Of a stretch of 64,000 nt of DNA, positions 43,923-52,856 are shown piece after piece. The stretch is from the NCBI GenBank assembly GCA_964467705.1, contig CAYXUZ010000003.1, positions 35,003 to 99,002 on the forward strand, written 5' to 3'. Source of the DNA: CAADGU01 sp964467705 (GTDB lineage: Bacteria; Chloroflexota; Anaerolineae; Promineifilales; Promineifilaceae). Both the position numbers and the translations under genes were made by a program. How positions within the stretch are numbered: position 1 is the stretch's first letter; each line of letters begins with the position of its first letter. The notes beneath the pieces were generated by a model, which saw only the letters and a program-made list of their open reading frames with translations, searched no databases and had not been told where the DNA came from.

Positions 43923-44923
43923 GCAGCGACTCCAACTTTGGTTTGTGAAAGCACTTCTTCCCACCGCCAACAAGCTGACCCATGATTCGGTGCTACGGTT
44001 ATCAACGGGGGGTTTTCTGCCCAGCACTGCTCCGCCGCAAAGGTGCAACGCGGGGCGAATGGGCAGTATTTCGGTTCAATGAGTAAGTCGGGGGGTAATC
44101 CTTCAATGGATGTGAGTCGGGTTCGTTCTCTAGCATCTACCTTGGGAATGGAGTTTAACAGACCCAGGGTATAGGGGTGGCTGGTATTTTTGTAAAGATC
44201 GTGAACAGAGCCGTACTCAACAATAAAACCGGCATACATAACAGCTAATTTCTGCACCATACCAGCCACCACACCTAAATCATGTGTAATCCAGATGATG
44301 GCCATGCCCAACTCTTTTTGCAATCGTTGTACCAACTCAATAATTTGAGCTTGAATGGTAACATCCAGGGCAGTGGTGGGTTCATCAGCTATAAGGATAG
44401 AGGGGTTGCAACTGAGAGCCATGGCAATCATCAAACGTTGGCGCTGCCCACCAGAGAATTGATGAGGATAATCATCAAGCCTGTCGGCGGCATTAGGAAT
44501 GCCCACCAATTGCAGCATTTCCACAGCCCGTTCTTTGGCCTGGGCATTACTCATATTCATGTGGAGTTCAAGCGATTCAGTGAGTTGCAGCCCAACGGTG
44601 AGGACCGGGTTAAGAGAGGTCATGGGGTCCTGAAAGATCATCGCAATTTCGCTGCCACGTAGTTGTCGCAGTTCTTCTTGAGAGAGTTTGACCAGGTCAC
44701 GGCCACCATATAATACTTCGCCGGCTTCCACTTTCCCTGGTGGGGAAGGGATCAGCCCCATGATAGACATGACCCCAACAGACTTGCCAGAGCCGCTTTC
44801 GCCGACAATGGCCATAGATTCACCTTCGCCCAGGGTATAACTGATACCATTTACGGCATGAACAACACCATCTTCTGTGTAAAACCTTGTTACCAGATTG
44901 CGTACATCTAAAATAGGGGCCAT
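43919..44923 (-). CDS. ABC transporter ATPase (DppD/OppD family)
   Basis: The 334-residue protein carries Walker A GESGSGKSVGVMSIMGL near residue 41, Q-loop IFQDPMTSLNP, signature QFSGGQRQRLMIAMAL, Walker B ILIADEPTTALDV, H-loop WITHDLGVVAGM and the C-terminal iron-sulfur-type cysteines CPFAPRCTFAAEQC. It is the first gene of the transporter operon: DppD, DppF, SBP, DppB, DppC reading leftward. The operon appears AT-richer than its surroundings and contains only one ACGGCCGT copy (near 42942). Confidence 0.95.
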   Translation of the reverse strand: MAPILDVRNLVTRFYTEDGVVHAVNGISYTLGEGESMAIVGESGSGKSVGVMSIMGLIPSPPGKVEAGEVLYGGRDLVKLSQEELRQLRGSEIAMIFQDPMTSLNPVLTVGLQLTESLELHMNMSNAQAKERAVEMLQLVGIPNAADRLDDYPHQFSGGQRQRLMIAMALSCNPSILIADEPTTALDVTIQAQIIELVQRLQKELGMAIIWITHDLGVVAGMVQKLAVMYAGFIVEYGSVHDLYKNTSHPYTLGLLNSIPKVDARERTRLTSIEGLPPDLLIEPKYCPFAPRCTFAAEQCWAENPPLITVAPNHGSACWRWEEVLSQTKVGVAA

Positions 44924-45156
44924 AGTCTTTTGTTAAGTCATGTAGAGTTTAATGTTTAGTGGGTTCGTCAGGGCATGTTCACCAGGATGTCCCGTAAAGG
45001 ACTCTATTTTTACTCCAATCTTTCCCTCATGGCAACAGTTTACAAGTGATCGTTTTTTTAAGCAACAAACAATAAGGTGTAATTTCTTGAGAGTTGACCT
45101 GTGGGGCAGATCGTATCAAAATGGGGATCAAACTGGTTGAGTGCAAGAGACAAACG

Positions 45157-45492
45157 ATGACTATCACGAGCCATTTGCAGGTGCTAACCGGTGTGGCGCC
45201 GGATGTGAAGGACACGCCAGCTATGGAGGACACGGCCGTCAACGACCGCTGGAAAGTGATCGCCCATGATGACCCCGTGACCACCATGGATTTTGTGGTC
45301 TGGGCGTTGGTGGAATTTTTCTATAAGCCGCTGATTTTTGCTGAGGCGATTATGTGGCAGGTGCATACCGAGGGGATGTCGGTGGTGGATGTACTGCCAA
45401 AGGCAGAAGCAGAACGGCGCGTGGCCCAGGCCACCTTTGCTGCCCGCCTGCAAGGGTTCCCATTTCGCTTTACGATTGAACCAGAGGAGTGA
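45157..45492 (+). CDS. clpS: ClpS-like adaptor of the Clp protease
   Basis: The 111-residue protein has the ClpS core: RWKVIAHDDPVTTMDFVVWAL, then KPLIFAEAIMWQVHTEGMSVV, then AEAERRVAQATFAARLQGFPFRFTIEP. ClpS delivers N-degron substrates to ClpA/ClpC. The usual NDD is HDD here, and the conserved substrate-binding hydrophobic positions look altered, so specificity may differ. ATG 45157 fits the usual length; further ATG codons upstream would add a tail. The stop codon starts a stutter foldback that ends exactly at the stop of the convergent crotonase gene. Confidence 0.88.
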   Translation: MTITSHLQVLTGVAPDVKDTPAMEDTAVNDRWKVIAHDDPVTTMDFVVWALVEFFYKPLIFAEAIMWQVHTEGMSVVDVLPKAEAERRVAQATFAARLQGFPFRFTIEPEE

Positions 45493-45550
45493 ACAGTAAG
45501 CAGTGAGCAGTGAGCGGTTGACTGCTTACTGCTCACTACTTACTTCACTA
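45490..45550. repeat. Stutter hairpin, word AGCAGTGAGC, exactly between two convergent stop codons
   Basis: From the TGA of clpS (45490-45492) to the TAG of the crotonase gene (45548-45550, minus strand), the sequence is repeats of GCAGTGAGCAGTAAG folding back on their complement. The two stop codons are the outermost words. Stops occur in several frames within it. Confidence 0.85.
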
Positions 45551-46321
45551 CTTCCCCTGCCACACCGGCGGCCGTTTGTTTATAAAGGCGTCCATGCCCT
45601 CTTTCTGGTCAGCGGTGGCGAAGAGCATGTAAAAGAGGCGGCGCTCCAGCCCCAACCCCGATTGCAAATTGGTTTCAAAGGCGGCATTGACCGCTTCTTT
45701 CGCCAGGCGAATGGCGACGGGGGCGCGTTCGGCAATGGATTGGGCCAGTTTGATGGCCTCATCCAGATACAGTTCCACAGGTACAACCCGGTTGACCAGG
45801 CCGTATTGTTGGGCTTCGTAGGCGGAGAGGAAACGGCCGTTTAACACGATCTCCATTGCCAATGCCTTGCCCACCGCGCGGGTCATGCGTTGGGTGCCGC
45901 CTGCGCCGGGCATGACACCCAAGTTGATTTCCGGCTGGCCGAATTGGGCGCTTTCGCTGGCGATGATCATGTCGCAGGCCATGGCCAGTTCGCAGCCGCC
46001 GCCCAATGCAAAACCGGACACGGCCGCAATCACCGGCTTCGTTATTTTTTGCAGCCGATCCCACTGGTCAATCATTGGGCTGTTTAACATTACTACCGGC
46101 GTGGCTTCGGCCATGGCTTTGATGTCTGCCCCGGCGGCAAAGGCGCGTTCGTTGCCGGTGATGACCATGCAGCCAACGGCCGTGTCCGCATCAAACGCTT
46201 CCAACGCGGACATCAATTCCATCATCACATCCACATTCAGGGCGTTTAATGCTTTGGGGCGGTTGATCTGGGCGATCCCGACACGGCCGTCTATGCGTGT
46301 GAGAATAAACTCGTAACTCAT
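45548..46321 (-). CDS. Enoyl-CoA hydratase/isomerase (crotonase family)
   Basis: The 257-residue protein is a full crotonase: INRPKALNALNVDVMMEL near residue 20, AFAAGADIKAM (oxyanion hole) near residue 60, the catalytic-glutamate segments GGGCELAMACDMIIAS near residue 107 and EINLGVMPGAGGTQR near residue 130, and the C-terminal AFINKRPPVWQGK. Both glutamates needed for hydration are present, so 2-enoyl-CoA hydratase in fatty-acid breakdown is the best guess. No other beta-oxidation gene is adjacent. Confidence 0.94.
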   Translation of the reverse strand: MSYEFILTRIDGRVGIAQINRPKALNALNVDVMMELMSALEAFDADTAVGCMVITGNERAFAAGADIKAMAEATPVVMLNSPMIDQWDRLQKITKPVIAAVSGFALGGGCELAMACDMIIASESAQFGQPEINLGVMPGAGGTQRMTRAVGKALAMEIVLNGRFLSAYEAQQYGLVNRVVPVELYLDEAIKLAQSIAERAPVAIRLAKEAVNAAFETNLQSGLGLERRLFYMLFATADQKEGMDAFINKRPPVWQGK

Positions 46322-46342
46322 CTTTTCCTCCTCTTAATTTTT

Positions 46343-46421
46343 GTAATCTGTTGTCCGTAATCCGAAGTCGGATTACGGGTAACGGGTAACGGCTCACGGA
46401 TAACGGCTCACGGATTACGAG
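46343..46421. repeat. Stutter hairpin, word CCGTAATCCG, at the end of an unknown gene
   Basis: CCGTAATCCG (46355-46364) and its exact complement (46369-46378) are followed by several copies of CGGCTCACGGATAACGG. The stop codon of the leftward gene (46415-46417) is part of the word CGTAATCCG. The same word is used at 13331-13398. Confidence 0.8.
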
Positions 46422-47278
46422 AAAATATCGGCCAACGCCCCCAATTCCCCATGCAAATAACGGCGTAGTTGTTCGGTGACGGTGGGCAGCGTGGGCAGGT
46501 TTTCCGCTTTTTTGATGCGCAACTGGTAAGCCTGGGCTTCAAATTCATCAAAAGCCGCTTCCAGACAAAGGGTGGTGGCGGCATGGCGGAACAGGTCACG
46601 CTGCGGCCGTTCCAATTCGGCCAGATGCCCGGCCATCAGCCGGATGCTCAGGTGGTGGCAAACGGAAGCCACGACGGTGGGCGGATCTTCATCAAAAGGC
46701 CAGGGTGGGGATTCACCAACCGCTTTAGGGGGGGGCAGCAGCAGATAAAGCGTGTCCTGTGTGGTGGCGAGGACGGCCGTCAACGCCGGATAGACGATAT
46801 TGGGCATGATCACAATCTGGGGGTTGGTCGTTGTGTGCGTGAGGCGGTCAAAAAAGGCAGCCACACGGCCGTCGGCAAAAATCCCTTGCAGCGCCATCAC
46901 TCCTTCTTGCCATATCTGTTGATGTTTGTTCCAAAAGATGATGATGTCTGTATCATGTTCAAAATCGGCCAGAGAACGCGCCCACCGTTCAATTTTAAGC
47001 AGATGGGGCAGCGGTTCAATTGGCTCAAAGATGGGCCAGGCGCAGCGCACGGCCGTGCTGAACAACTCCTCCAGCGTTACTCCATTGAGCAGCGCCTCAT
47101 TCACACCACGCACCGCCTGATGATATTTGTATTTCTGGGCAAACTGGCGCGTCTGTTTGGCATGAGGATGCACGGCATGGGTCACCTGTTTCTGCTCCTC
47201 ATCCGGCCAATCGCTGGCGGCGAGTACGGCCGTTACCAATCGCGCCCGGTCGTCAATTTTCACCTCAATCGTTGTCAT
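46415..47278 (-). CDS. Hypothetical protein, 287 aa, unrecognised
   Basis: The protein starts TTIEVKIDDRARLVTAVLA and has HPHAKQTRQFAQKYKYHQAV, later IVIMPNIVYPALTAVLATT and VVASVCHHLSIRLMAGHLAEL. It has no signal peptide or membrane span. The spacing of His residues (HPHAK, CHHLS) hints at a metal site, but I cannot assign a family. It follows the small two-gene region with the CPBP-like gene and carries four ACGGCCGT copies, so it looks native to the genome. Confidence 0.6.
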   Translation of the reverse strand: MTTIEVKIDDRARLVTAVLAASDWPDEEQKQVTHAVHPHAKQTRQFAQKYKYHQAVRGVNEALLNGVTLEELFSTAVRCAWPIFEPIEPLPHLLKIERWARSLADFEHDTDIIIFWNKHQQIWQEGVMALQGIFADGRVAAFFDRLTHTTTNPQIVIMPNIVYPALTAVLATTQDTLYLLLPPPKAVGESPPWPFDEDPPTVVASVCHHLSIRLMAGHLAELERPQRDLFRHAATTLCLEAAFDEFEAQAYQLRIKKAENLPTLPTVTEQLRRYLHGELGALADIFS

Positions 47279-47291
47279 AGCTGTCCCAATG

Positions 47292-47347
47292 GTAATGAGG
47301 TGTTCAAGTGATCAGGTGTTCACCTAAACACTCAAATACTCAATTAC
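47292..47347. repeat. Stutter foldback, word GGTGTTCAAGTG, starting at a stop codon
   Basis: GTAATGAGGTGTTCAAGTGATCAGGTGTTC folds back on CACCTAAACACTCAAATACTCAATTAC imperfectly. The TAA of the CPBP-like gene (47344-47346) is the end word. Related words occur at 60321-60374 and 61980-62070. Confidence 0.7.
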
Positions 47348-48117
47348 ACCCTATAGTCGCTTTCCGCCTTCGGCCACAATCGCCAGATAAACACGGCCGT
47401 GACCAATGCGGACAAACCATACACCCAGAGTAATTGGGTGACGGCCGTGTCCGGCGGCATACTGCCCAACGCCGTCCAGGCGGTAAAGGTTTGCAGCGCC
47501 TGGATGATAACCATGCCCAGCAAACTGCCCGTCCGCAAACGTATGATACCGTAAAAAACACCCCAGGTTGTATAGTAAATCAGCGTGATGAGGGAAGCAG
47601 CGTAGACGTTTTGGAAAAGCAGAAAGCCTACTGCGCCAAAGACAACGCCACATGTGGCAGCGGCCGTCAACGCTCCACGCCAATCGGCCACCGCCCGGAA
47701 GAGCAGCCCAAACGTCCACAATTGCAGCGCCAACGCCTCAAACAACAGGGTATAAATGAAAGTGCGGGTAGAACCGGCGACTTCTGGATTGATCGGAATA
47801 AAAATGGCGCGGAAAAGCAAAAAAGCAACCCAGCTCAATGTGGCAAAAGCGATTCCGGCGAACAACGGCCGTCCCCCTTTCAGCCCCATGCCCGGCAGCC
47901 CATAAAACGCCAGCCCCACAAACCAGGCTGCCAGCCCAATCGCCCCAAACATCGGCGCCCGGCTGCTGGCTGTTGCCATCCCTCCGGTTAACCAACCCAC
48001 CAACAGCCCGGCCACAATCGGCGCGACCAACGCAACCACCACCCGATTTTGCTCAGATAATTGGGTGCGTGATGGTCTGGTGGCCGACTGCCGTTGTGTT
48101 CGTTTCTTCGCTGCCAT
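47344..48117 (-). CDS. CPBP-like membrane protein lacking the protease motif
   Basis: ATG 48117 gives 257 residues; the longer frame translates a stutter element. After a basic start (AAKKRTQRQS) there are about seven membrane segments. The order LLFEALALQLWTFGLLFRAV, then GVVFGAVGFLLF, then YYTTWGVFYGIIRLRTGSLLGMVIIQAL follows CPBP/Abi intramembrane proteases. However, the first motif lacks the EExxxR residues and the later His residues are absent, so it is probably not a protease. Assignment to the fold is by pattern only. Confidence 0.62.
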   Translation of the reverse strand: MAAKKRTQRQSATRPSRTQLSEQNRVVVALVAPIVAGLLVGWLTGGMATASSRAPMFGAIGLAAWFVGLAFYGLPGMGLKGGRPLFAGIAFATLSWVAFLLFRAIFIPINPEVAGSTRTFIYTLLFEALALQLWTFGLLFRAVADWRGALTAAATCGVVFGAVGFLLFQNVYAASLITLIYYTTWGVFYGIIRLRTGSLLGMVIIQALQTFTAWTALGSMPPDTAVTQLLWVYGLSALVTAVFIWRLWPKAESDYRV

Positions 48118-48134
48118 TACCGCCGATTTTAACA

Positions 48135-48166
48135 CCAACCACCTGCCACTTGCCACTTGCCACCAT
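48135..48166. repeat. Stutter element, word CCACTTGCCACTTG
   Basis: ACCACCTGCCACTTGCCACTTGCCACC consists of tandem near-copies. The word is shared with 14976-15007 and 27089-27146. It lies between divergent start codons. Confidence 0.7.
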
Positions 48167-48186
48167 CCGGTTACACTTCCCCCCCT

Positions 48187-49379
48187 ATGTCTAAACCACC
48201 CCGTTCCCACCTCCTAACCCAACTGGGCCTTATGACATTGGCCCGGTTATGCCTGAACACCGGCCTGCGCATGGTGTACCCCTTTGCGCCCGCCTTTGCG
48301 CGTGGTCTGGGTGTGCCCGTGGAAGCCATTTACCAGCTTATTTTCATCCGCAACTTTGCCGGGTTTTTCAGCCCGTTGTTTAGCCCGTTGTCGGAGCGGT
48401 ACGGCCGTGTGCCCGTGATGATCGGTACGACATTGGTGTTCAGTTTGGGCTGCCTCATCGTGCTGGTGTGGCCTACTTATGCCGCGCTGGGCCTCACCCT
48501 CTGCCTTATCTCCCTGGCGAAAGTGGTCTATGACCCGGCTATGCAATCCTACATCGGCGAGCGGGTGCCCTATGCCCAACGTGGCCGGGCCATCTCCGTG
48601 ACGGAGTTGGCCTGGGCGGGCGCACTGCTCATCGGCGGCCCGGTACTCAGCCTGACCATTTCCCGGCAGGGGTGGCAGGCCCCGTTCTTCTGGCTGGCCG
48701 TAGCCGGTTTTCTGGCGGCCGTTGCTGTCTGGCGGGGCATTCCTCGTACCCATGCCCCGGCGGCCGGTGGCGCGGTAACACTGCGGCAGGCCGCCAGCGT
48801 CATTCGTCGCCATCGCGTTGTTNNNNNNNNNNCATGGGCTACATTGCGCTGACGATGACGGCCAGTGAGACGCTGCTGATTGTGTTTGGTGATTGGATGG
48901 AAAGTACGTTTGGGCTAAGTCTGGTAGCACTGGGTTTTTCGGCTGGCGTCATTGGCCTGGCAGAAGCCACCGGGGAATTGAGCACCGGCTGGGCGGTGGA
49001 TCATTTTGGCAAGCGCCCCGTTGTCATTATTACCGGCTTGTTGAATACACTGGCCATGCTGCTGCTGCCGTTTGTCAGCGTCACATTGGGGGCGGCGCAG
49101 GTGGCTTATTTTGCCGTCTTCTTTCTGTTTGAAATGGCGATTGTGGGCAGTATGCCGTTGATGACGGAATTGGCGCCCTCAGCGCGGGCAGTGGTGATGT
49201 CGGCCGTGATTGCGGCGATGGCGATGGGGCGGGTGGCGGGGGCCTGGTTAGGCCCGCAGCTTTTTGCGACCTGGGGGTTTGGGGCCAATGGGGTAGCAGC
49301 GGCGGCGATGATGGGCACGGCCGTGCTCATTCTGGCGCTATGGGTGCGTGAACACCAATCTGTTCAAGAGGCAGGCTAA
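48187..49379 (+). CDS. Major facilitator superfamily transporter (gap inside)
   Basis: The protein has about 390 residues and twelve expected membrane segments, with the MFS loop 2-3 motif SPLSERYGRVPVMIGTT near residue 70 and its second-half copy VDHFGKRPVVIITGLLN. Both halves are in different frames around the N run at 48823-48832, so I join them as one gene. ATG 48187 is chosen; TACACT about ten bases upstream would make the mRNA leaderless. It may be a drug or metabolite exporter, but no substrate is evident. Confidence 0.85.
48823..48832. other. Assembly gap (10 N)
   Basis: Interrupts the MFS gene. The frame differs on the two sides. Confidence 0.95.
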
Positions 49380-49404
49380 AGAACCCATCAGGGATATAAA
49401 CGCC

Positions 49405-49436
49405 AAAGAGGGCAATGTTACCATCGCCCTCTTTGA
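49405..49436 (+). terminator. Hairpin after the MFS gene
   Basis: AAAGAGGGC (49405-49413) pairs with GCCCTCTTT (49426-49434). The following T run is short, so termination may be weak. Confidence 0.6.
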
Positions 49437-49577
49437 TTCCCACTATTTCCCACTGAACCGCGCATTTCAGCACAAGTCATGATGAAGTATAGGGTAAGGG
49501 TCGGTGATTCTCTATAGACAAGTTGCCCCAAATGAGAGCGCTCCCATTTGGTCAAAGTGCCCAGATAACGCCTGTGA

Positions 49578-52500
49578 CTATTGGCTATTGGTGGCAGCGT
49601 GTGGGAGATGTTTGCGCACGGCCGTGACCAGGTCATCAAGGGAATAAGGCTTCTGCAAAAATGCAACCAGCCCGTCACCAAAACCACGCACCGCTTCTGT
49701 TTCAGTATAGCCAGAAGTCAGGATAACCTGCACGTGTGGATCGAACGCCTTCAGCTGATTAAAAACTTCCCCTCCGGGCATGTCGGGCAGTGAAAGGTCT
49801 AACAACACCAGCCCTATCTGGCCTTGATGTTGTTGGTAAGAGGCAATGCCGGCAGCGCCATTTACGGCCGTAACGGCCGGAATTTGCTCCAGTTCCAATA
49901 TATCCACCACTGTGTCACAGACAGCCGGTTCATCATCAACCACCAATACCATGCCCCATGAAGTGGGGGCAGTAGAGATCGTGGTGGCATTTTCTTCCCC
50001 GCTGACGGCAAAAAGCAATTCAAACGTTGTGCCCACACTGACTGTGCTGACCACGCGCAGCCCGGCGTGATGCCCACGCACAATACCTAAGACGGCTGCT
50101 AACCCTAATCCTCGTCCAGTAAAGCGCGTCGTAAAAAAGGGTTCAAACAGGCGCGACAACGTGTAGTCATCCATCCCCTCCCCGTTATCTGCCACAGTAA
50201 GACACACATAGTTGCCAGGTGACAGGGGCATATTGGTTGCCTGCCAATAGATGTCGTCGGCGGCTGTGATAGAACGCACGGCCGTTGCCAGGCGAATGAC
50301 CCCCTCCTCACGGCCAATGGCCTCACTGCTGTTGAGCACCAGATTCATCAGAAGCTGTTGTATCTGGCTGGGATCGCCTTCAACCAGGGGTAAGGTAGAG
50401 GCAAGATCGAGCTGCAAACGGAGATGAGAGCTGATGGCAACCTGCAACAAATGGAGATTTTCCTGAATGAGTTCGTTTAGATTGATAGATACGGCCGTGA
50501 ACTGACCATGCCCGGAATAGGCCAACATCTGTTTGGTAAGGACAGCCGCACGTTCGGCGCTGTGTATCGCTTTTTGGATATGCGGTGCTGCCGGGCTATC
50601 GGCGGGTAGTTTGGCAATAGCCAGAGAACTTTGGGCCATCATGCCCACCAACAAATTGTTGAAGTCATGGGCTACACCACCGGCCAGAATAGCCAAACTT
50701 TCCATCTTTTGGGCATGGTGCAGGGCGGCTTTGGTTTTATTGCGTTGGGTAATGTCTCTGGCGGCGGAGACAACGGCCGTAACCGCCTCATTTTCGTCTT
50801 TTACCGGCGACAAAATATACTCCACATCACGTAAACCCTGGCTCCCCATCATCTGGATTTCCCCCTGGATAGGCTTGCCACTGCGGAAAATTTCTTCCCG
50901 GTCACGGTCAATTTGGGCGATGATGTCCGGGGGCAAGAAAGCCAGTTCCGCCATCGTTTTGCCTAATACATCACCCAGCGACAACTTTAAACCCTTGAGC
51001 ATGGATGGGCTGGCAAAGGTAATACGGCCGTCACGATCATACACCACAAATTGATCCGGCGTGGTAGACAACACCTCCTCAAAAATCCGTGCCTGTTTCA
51101 CAATTTCCGCCGCCATCGCCCGCAGTTGGTCTTCAGATCGCTTCCGCTCAATGGCTGCCGCCACCTGCCCGGAGACAAAAAACAGCAGTTGCTTCTCCCG
51201 TTCCGTATAAGCCAGCCCATCCCGATAACTTTGTACCACCAGCGCCCCAAATACCCTGGCCTGCGTGCGCAGGGGCGCCCCCAACCACACCTCTGGCATG
51301 GCGCCAATGACATGCAGCAAATCCAGTTGTATCAGACGTTTGAGTTCCATGCGCGACAGTAGTTGTGGCTGTCCGGTTTCAAGGACATACTGTGTCAGAC
51401 CGCCATTGCCGTCAAATGGTTGGCCATCATATGTATCCACCTCGTCCACAAAATAGGGCAGATGAAGGTGCCCCGATGATTCTTCTACCAGGGCAATATA
51501 AAAATTGCGCACATCCATCAAATCCCCCAAAATGGCATGGATGGCCGGGTAGAGTTGTTCCAGACCTAAGTCAGCGTTCGCCACCGTAGCAATGCGGTAA
51601 AGCGCCGATTGCAGCATTTCTGCCTGCTTCCTCTCGGTAATATCGGTAATGCTGCCTTCTAGAAAAAGTAATTCTCCTGCCGCACTGTAAACACCTTTGC
51701 CAAAATCTTCCACCCACAACCAGTTACCCGACCGATGTTGTATCCGGTAAATGGCATGGAACAAACCGGAATGGTACTGCTCTTCACGCTCTGGCTGAAT
51801 CAGGTAAGAATCATCGGGATGATATAAATCTCGGAAACTGATTTCGCGGCGCAGGAACTTCTCTTTGGGGTAGCCGGTGAGGGTTTCAACCGCATCGTTC
51901 AGGTAAAGCATGTCAAAAGTGTAGTTGTTGACACACTGGTAAATGACACCGGGCACATTCTCAGTGAGCAACCGCATCTGTTCTTCGCTGTGGCGCATTT
52001 GTTGGAAAAGACGGGCGTTTTCAATGGCGACGGACAGGTGGTTTGCCAGAGCCGTGACGGCCGCGCAGTCATCGGGCGTTATGTTTTGGTCGGCCAGATA
52101 CAGAAGCCCACTGACCCGGCCATTGATCGTCAGAGGAGCAAGTACGCCAGACATACCGCCAAACGCGGTCATAAATTGGCGAAAAAACGGCCGTATCTTT
52201 TCTGTCACTAATGCCTGTAGCAGCGGGGTGTTGTCTGGCACAAAGACGGCCGTGCCGTTTGCAATCGTTTCTTGCCGGTCAGCCAGCACCGTAACCGGTA
52301 ATCGAAAGCCAACGGCCGTTTGCCCCACCATGCGCTCGAACCGGTGTAACAGGCGCATCAGACGTGGTGAAAAGACAACCGCCGCAATGGTTAAGGTCGT
52401 ATAGGATTCATCGTACCAGTTAATGCTGCCCTGCAACCCCAAAAACGTCATTTGTTCTCGGAATGCATCGTAAACGGCCGTTTCTGAATGGGCGGCTCGC

Positions 52501-52619
52501 TGCAAAGCAGTGGCCGCTGTATTCAGGACCTCCCAAAAATTGATGACCGTCTTCTCCTGGTCAGGCGTTGATTTGCTCGCACGCCATTTTTGCCATATAC
52601 CCATTGTGTTGTTTTGCAC
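49578..52619 (-). CDS. Hybrid sensor histidine kinase: GAF-PAS-GAF-PAS-HisKA-HATPase-REC
   Basis: The 1013-residue protein is cytoplasmic. A GAF-like region (about 30-205), PAS (about 215-335, ending SITDITERKQ), GAF (about 345-495), PAS (about 510-635, ending AARDITQRNK), then a kinase with phosphoacceptor His 651 in GGVAHDFNNLLVG, ATPase motifs NLVLNSSEAIG, VADNGEGM, RGLGLAAVLG, and a C-terminal receiver with VVDDEPAV and LVLLDLSLPD. The HDFNN kinase type often passes phosphate to its own receiver. No DNA-binding partner is adjacent. GTG 52619 or ATG 52604 could be the start; neither has a strong ribosome binding site. Confidence 0.92.
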   Translation of the reverse strand: MQNNTMGIWQKWRASKSTPDQEKTVINFWEVLNTAATALQRAAHSETAVYDAFREQMTFLGLQGSINWYDESYTTLTIAAVVFSPRLMRLLHRFERMVGQTAVGFRLPVTVLADRQETIANGTAVFVPDNTPLLQALVTEKIRPFFRQFMTAFGGMSGVLAPLTINGRVSGLLYLADQNITPDDCAAVTALANHLSVAIENARLFQQMRHSEEQMRLLTENVPGVIYQCVNNYTFDMLYLNDAVETLTGYPKEKFLRREISFRDLYHPDDSYLIQPEREEQYHSGLFHAIYRIQHRSGNWLWVEDFGKGVYSAAGELLFLEGSITDITERKQAEMLQSALYRIATVANADLGLEQLYPAIHAILGDLMDVRNFYIALVEESSGHLHLPYFVDEVDTYDGQPFDGNGGLTQYVLETGQPQLLSRMELKRLIQLDLLHVIGAMPEVWLGAPLRTQARVFGALVVQSYRDGLAYTEREKQLLFFVSGQVAAAIERKRSEDQLRAMAAEIVKQARIFEEVLSTTPDQFVVYDRDGRITFASPSMLKGLKLSLGDVLGKTMAELAFLPPDIIAQIDRDREEIFRSGKPIQGEIQMMGSQGLRDVEYILSPVKDENEAVTAVVSAARDITQRNKTKAALHHAQKMESLAILAGGVAHDFNNLLVGMMAQSSLAIAKLPADSPAAPHIQKAIHSAERAAVLTKQMLAYSGHGQFTAVSINLNELIQENLHLLQVAISSHLRLQLDLASTLPLVEGDPSQIQQLLMNLVLNSSEAIGREEGVIRLATAVRSITAADDIYWQATNMPLSPGNYVCLTVADNGEGMDDYTLSRLFEPFFTTRFTGRGLGLAAVLGIVRGHHAGLRVVSTVSVGTTFELLFAVSGEENATTISTAPTSWGMVLVVDDEPAVCDTVVDILELEQIPAVTAVNGAAGIASYQQHQGQIGLVLLDLSLPDMPGGEVFNQLKAFDPHVQVILTSGYTETEAVRGFGDGLVAFLQKPYSLDDLVTAVRKHLPHAATNSQ

Positions 52620-52856
52620 CCGTTCGTTGGAGATGATGGCTATAGTGTAGCATAAGAAAGCAGGATAAGAATTGGGCAGATGGTCACTGCTTGATGGCCG
52701 CTACCCTTACCACTGGTGGAGATAGGGGCAATGCGGCTGGAAAACGGCCGTGAAGTTGCTCAATTCTCCACCCTCCTAAACCCAGGTCGCCCCGTAGACC
52801 CAGACGCCAGCCGCGCGAGATGGGCTATTGGCTCCGTATATGAGTTCAGCTTCCCC

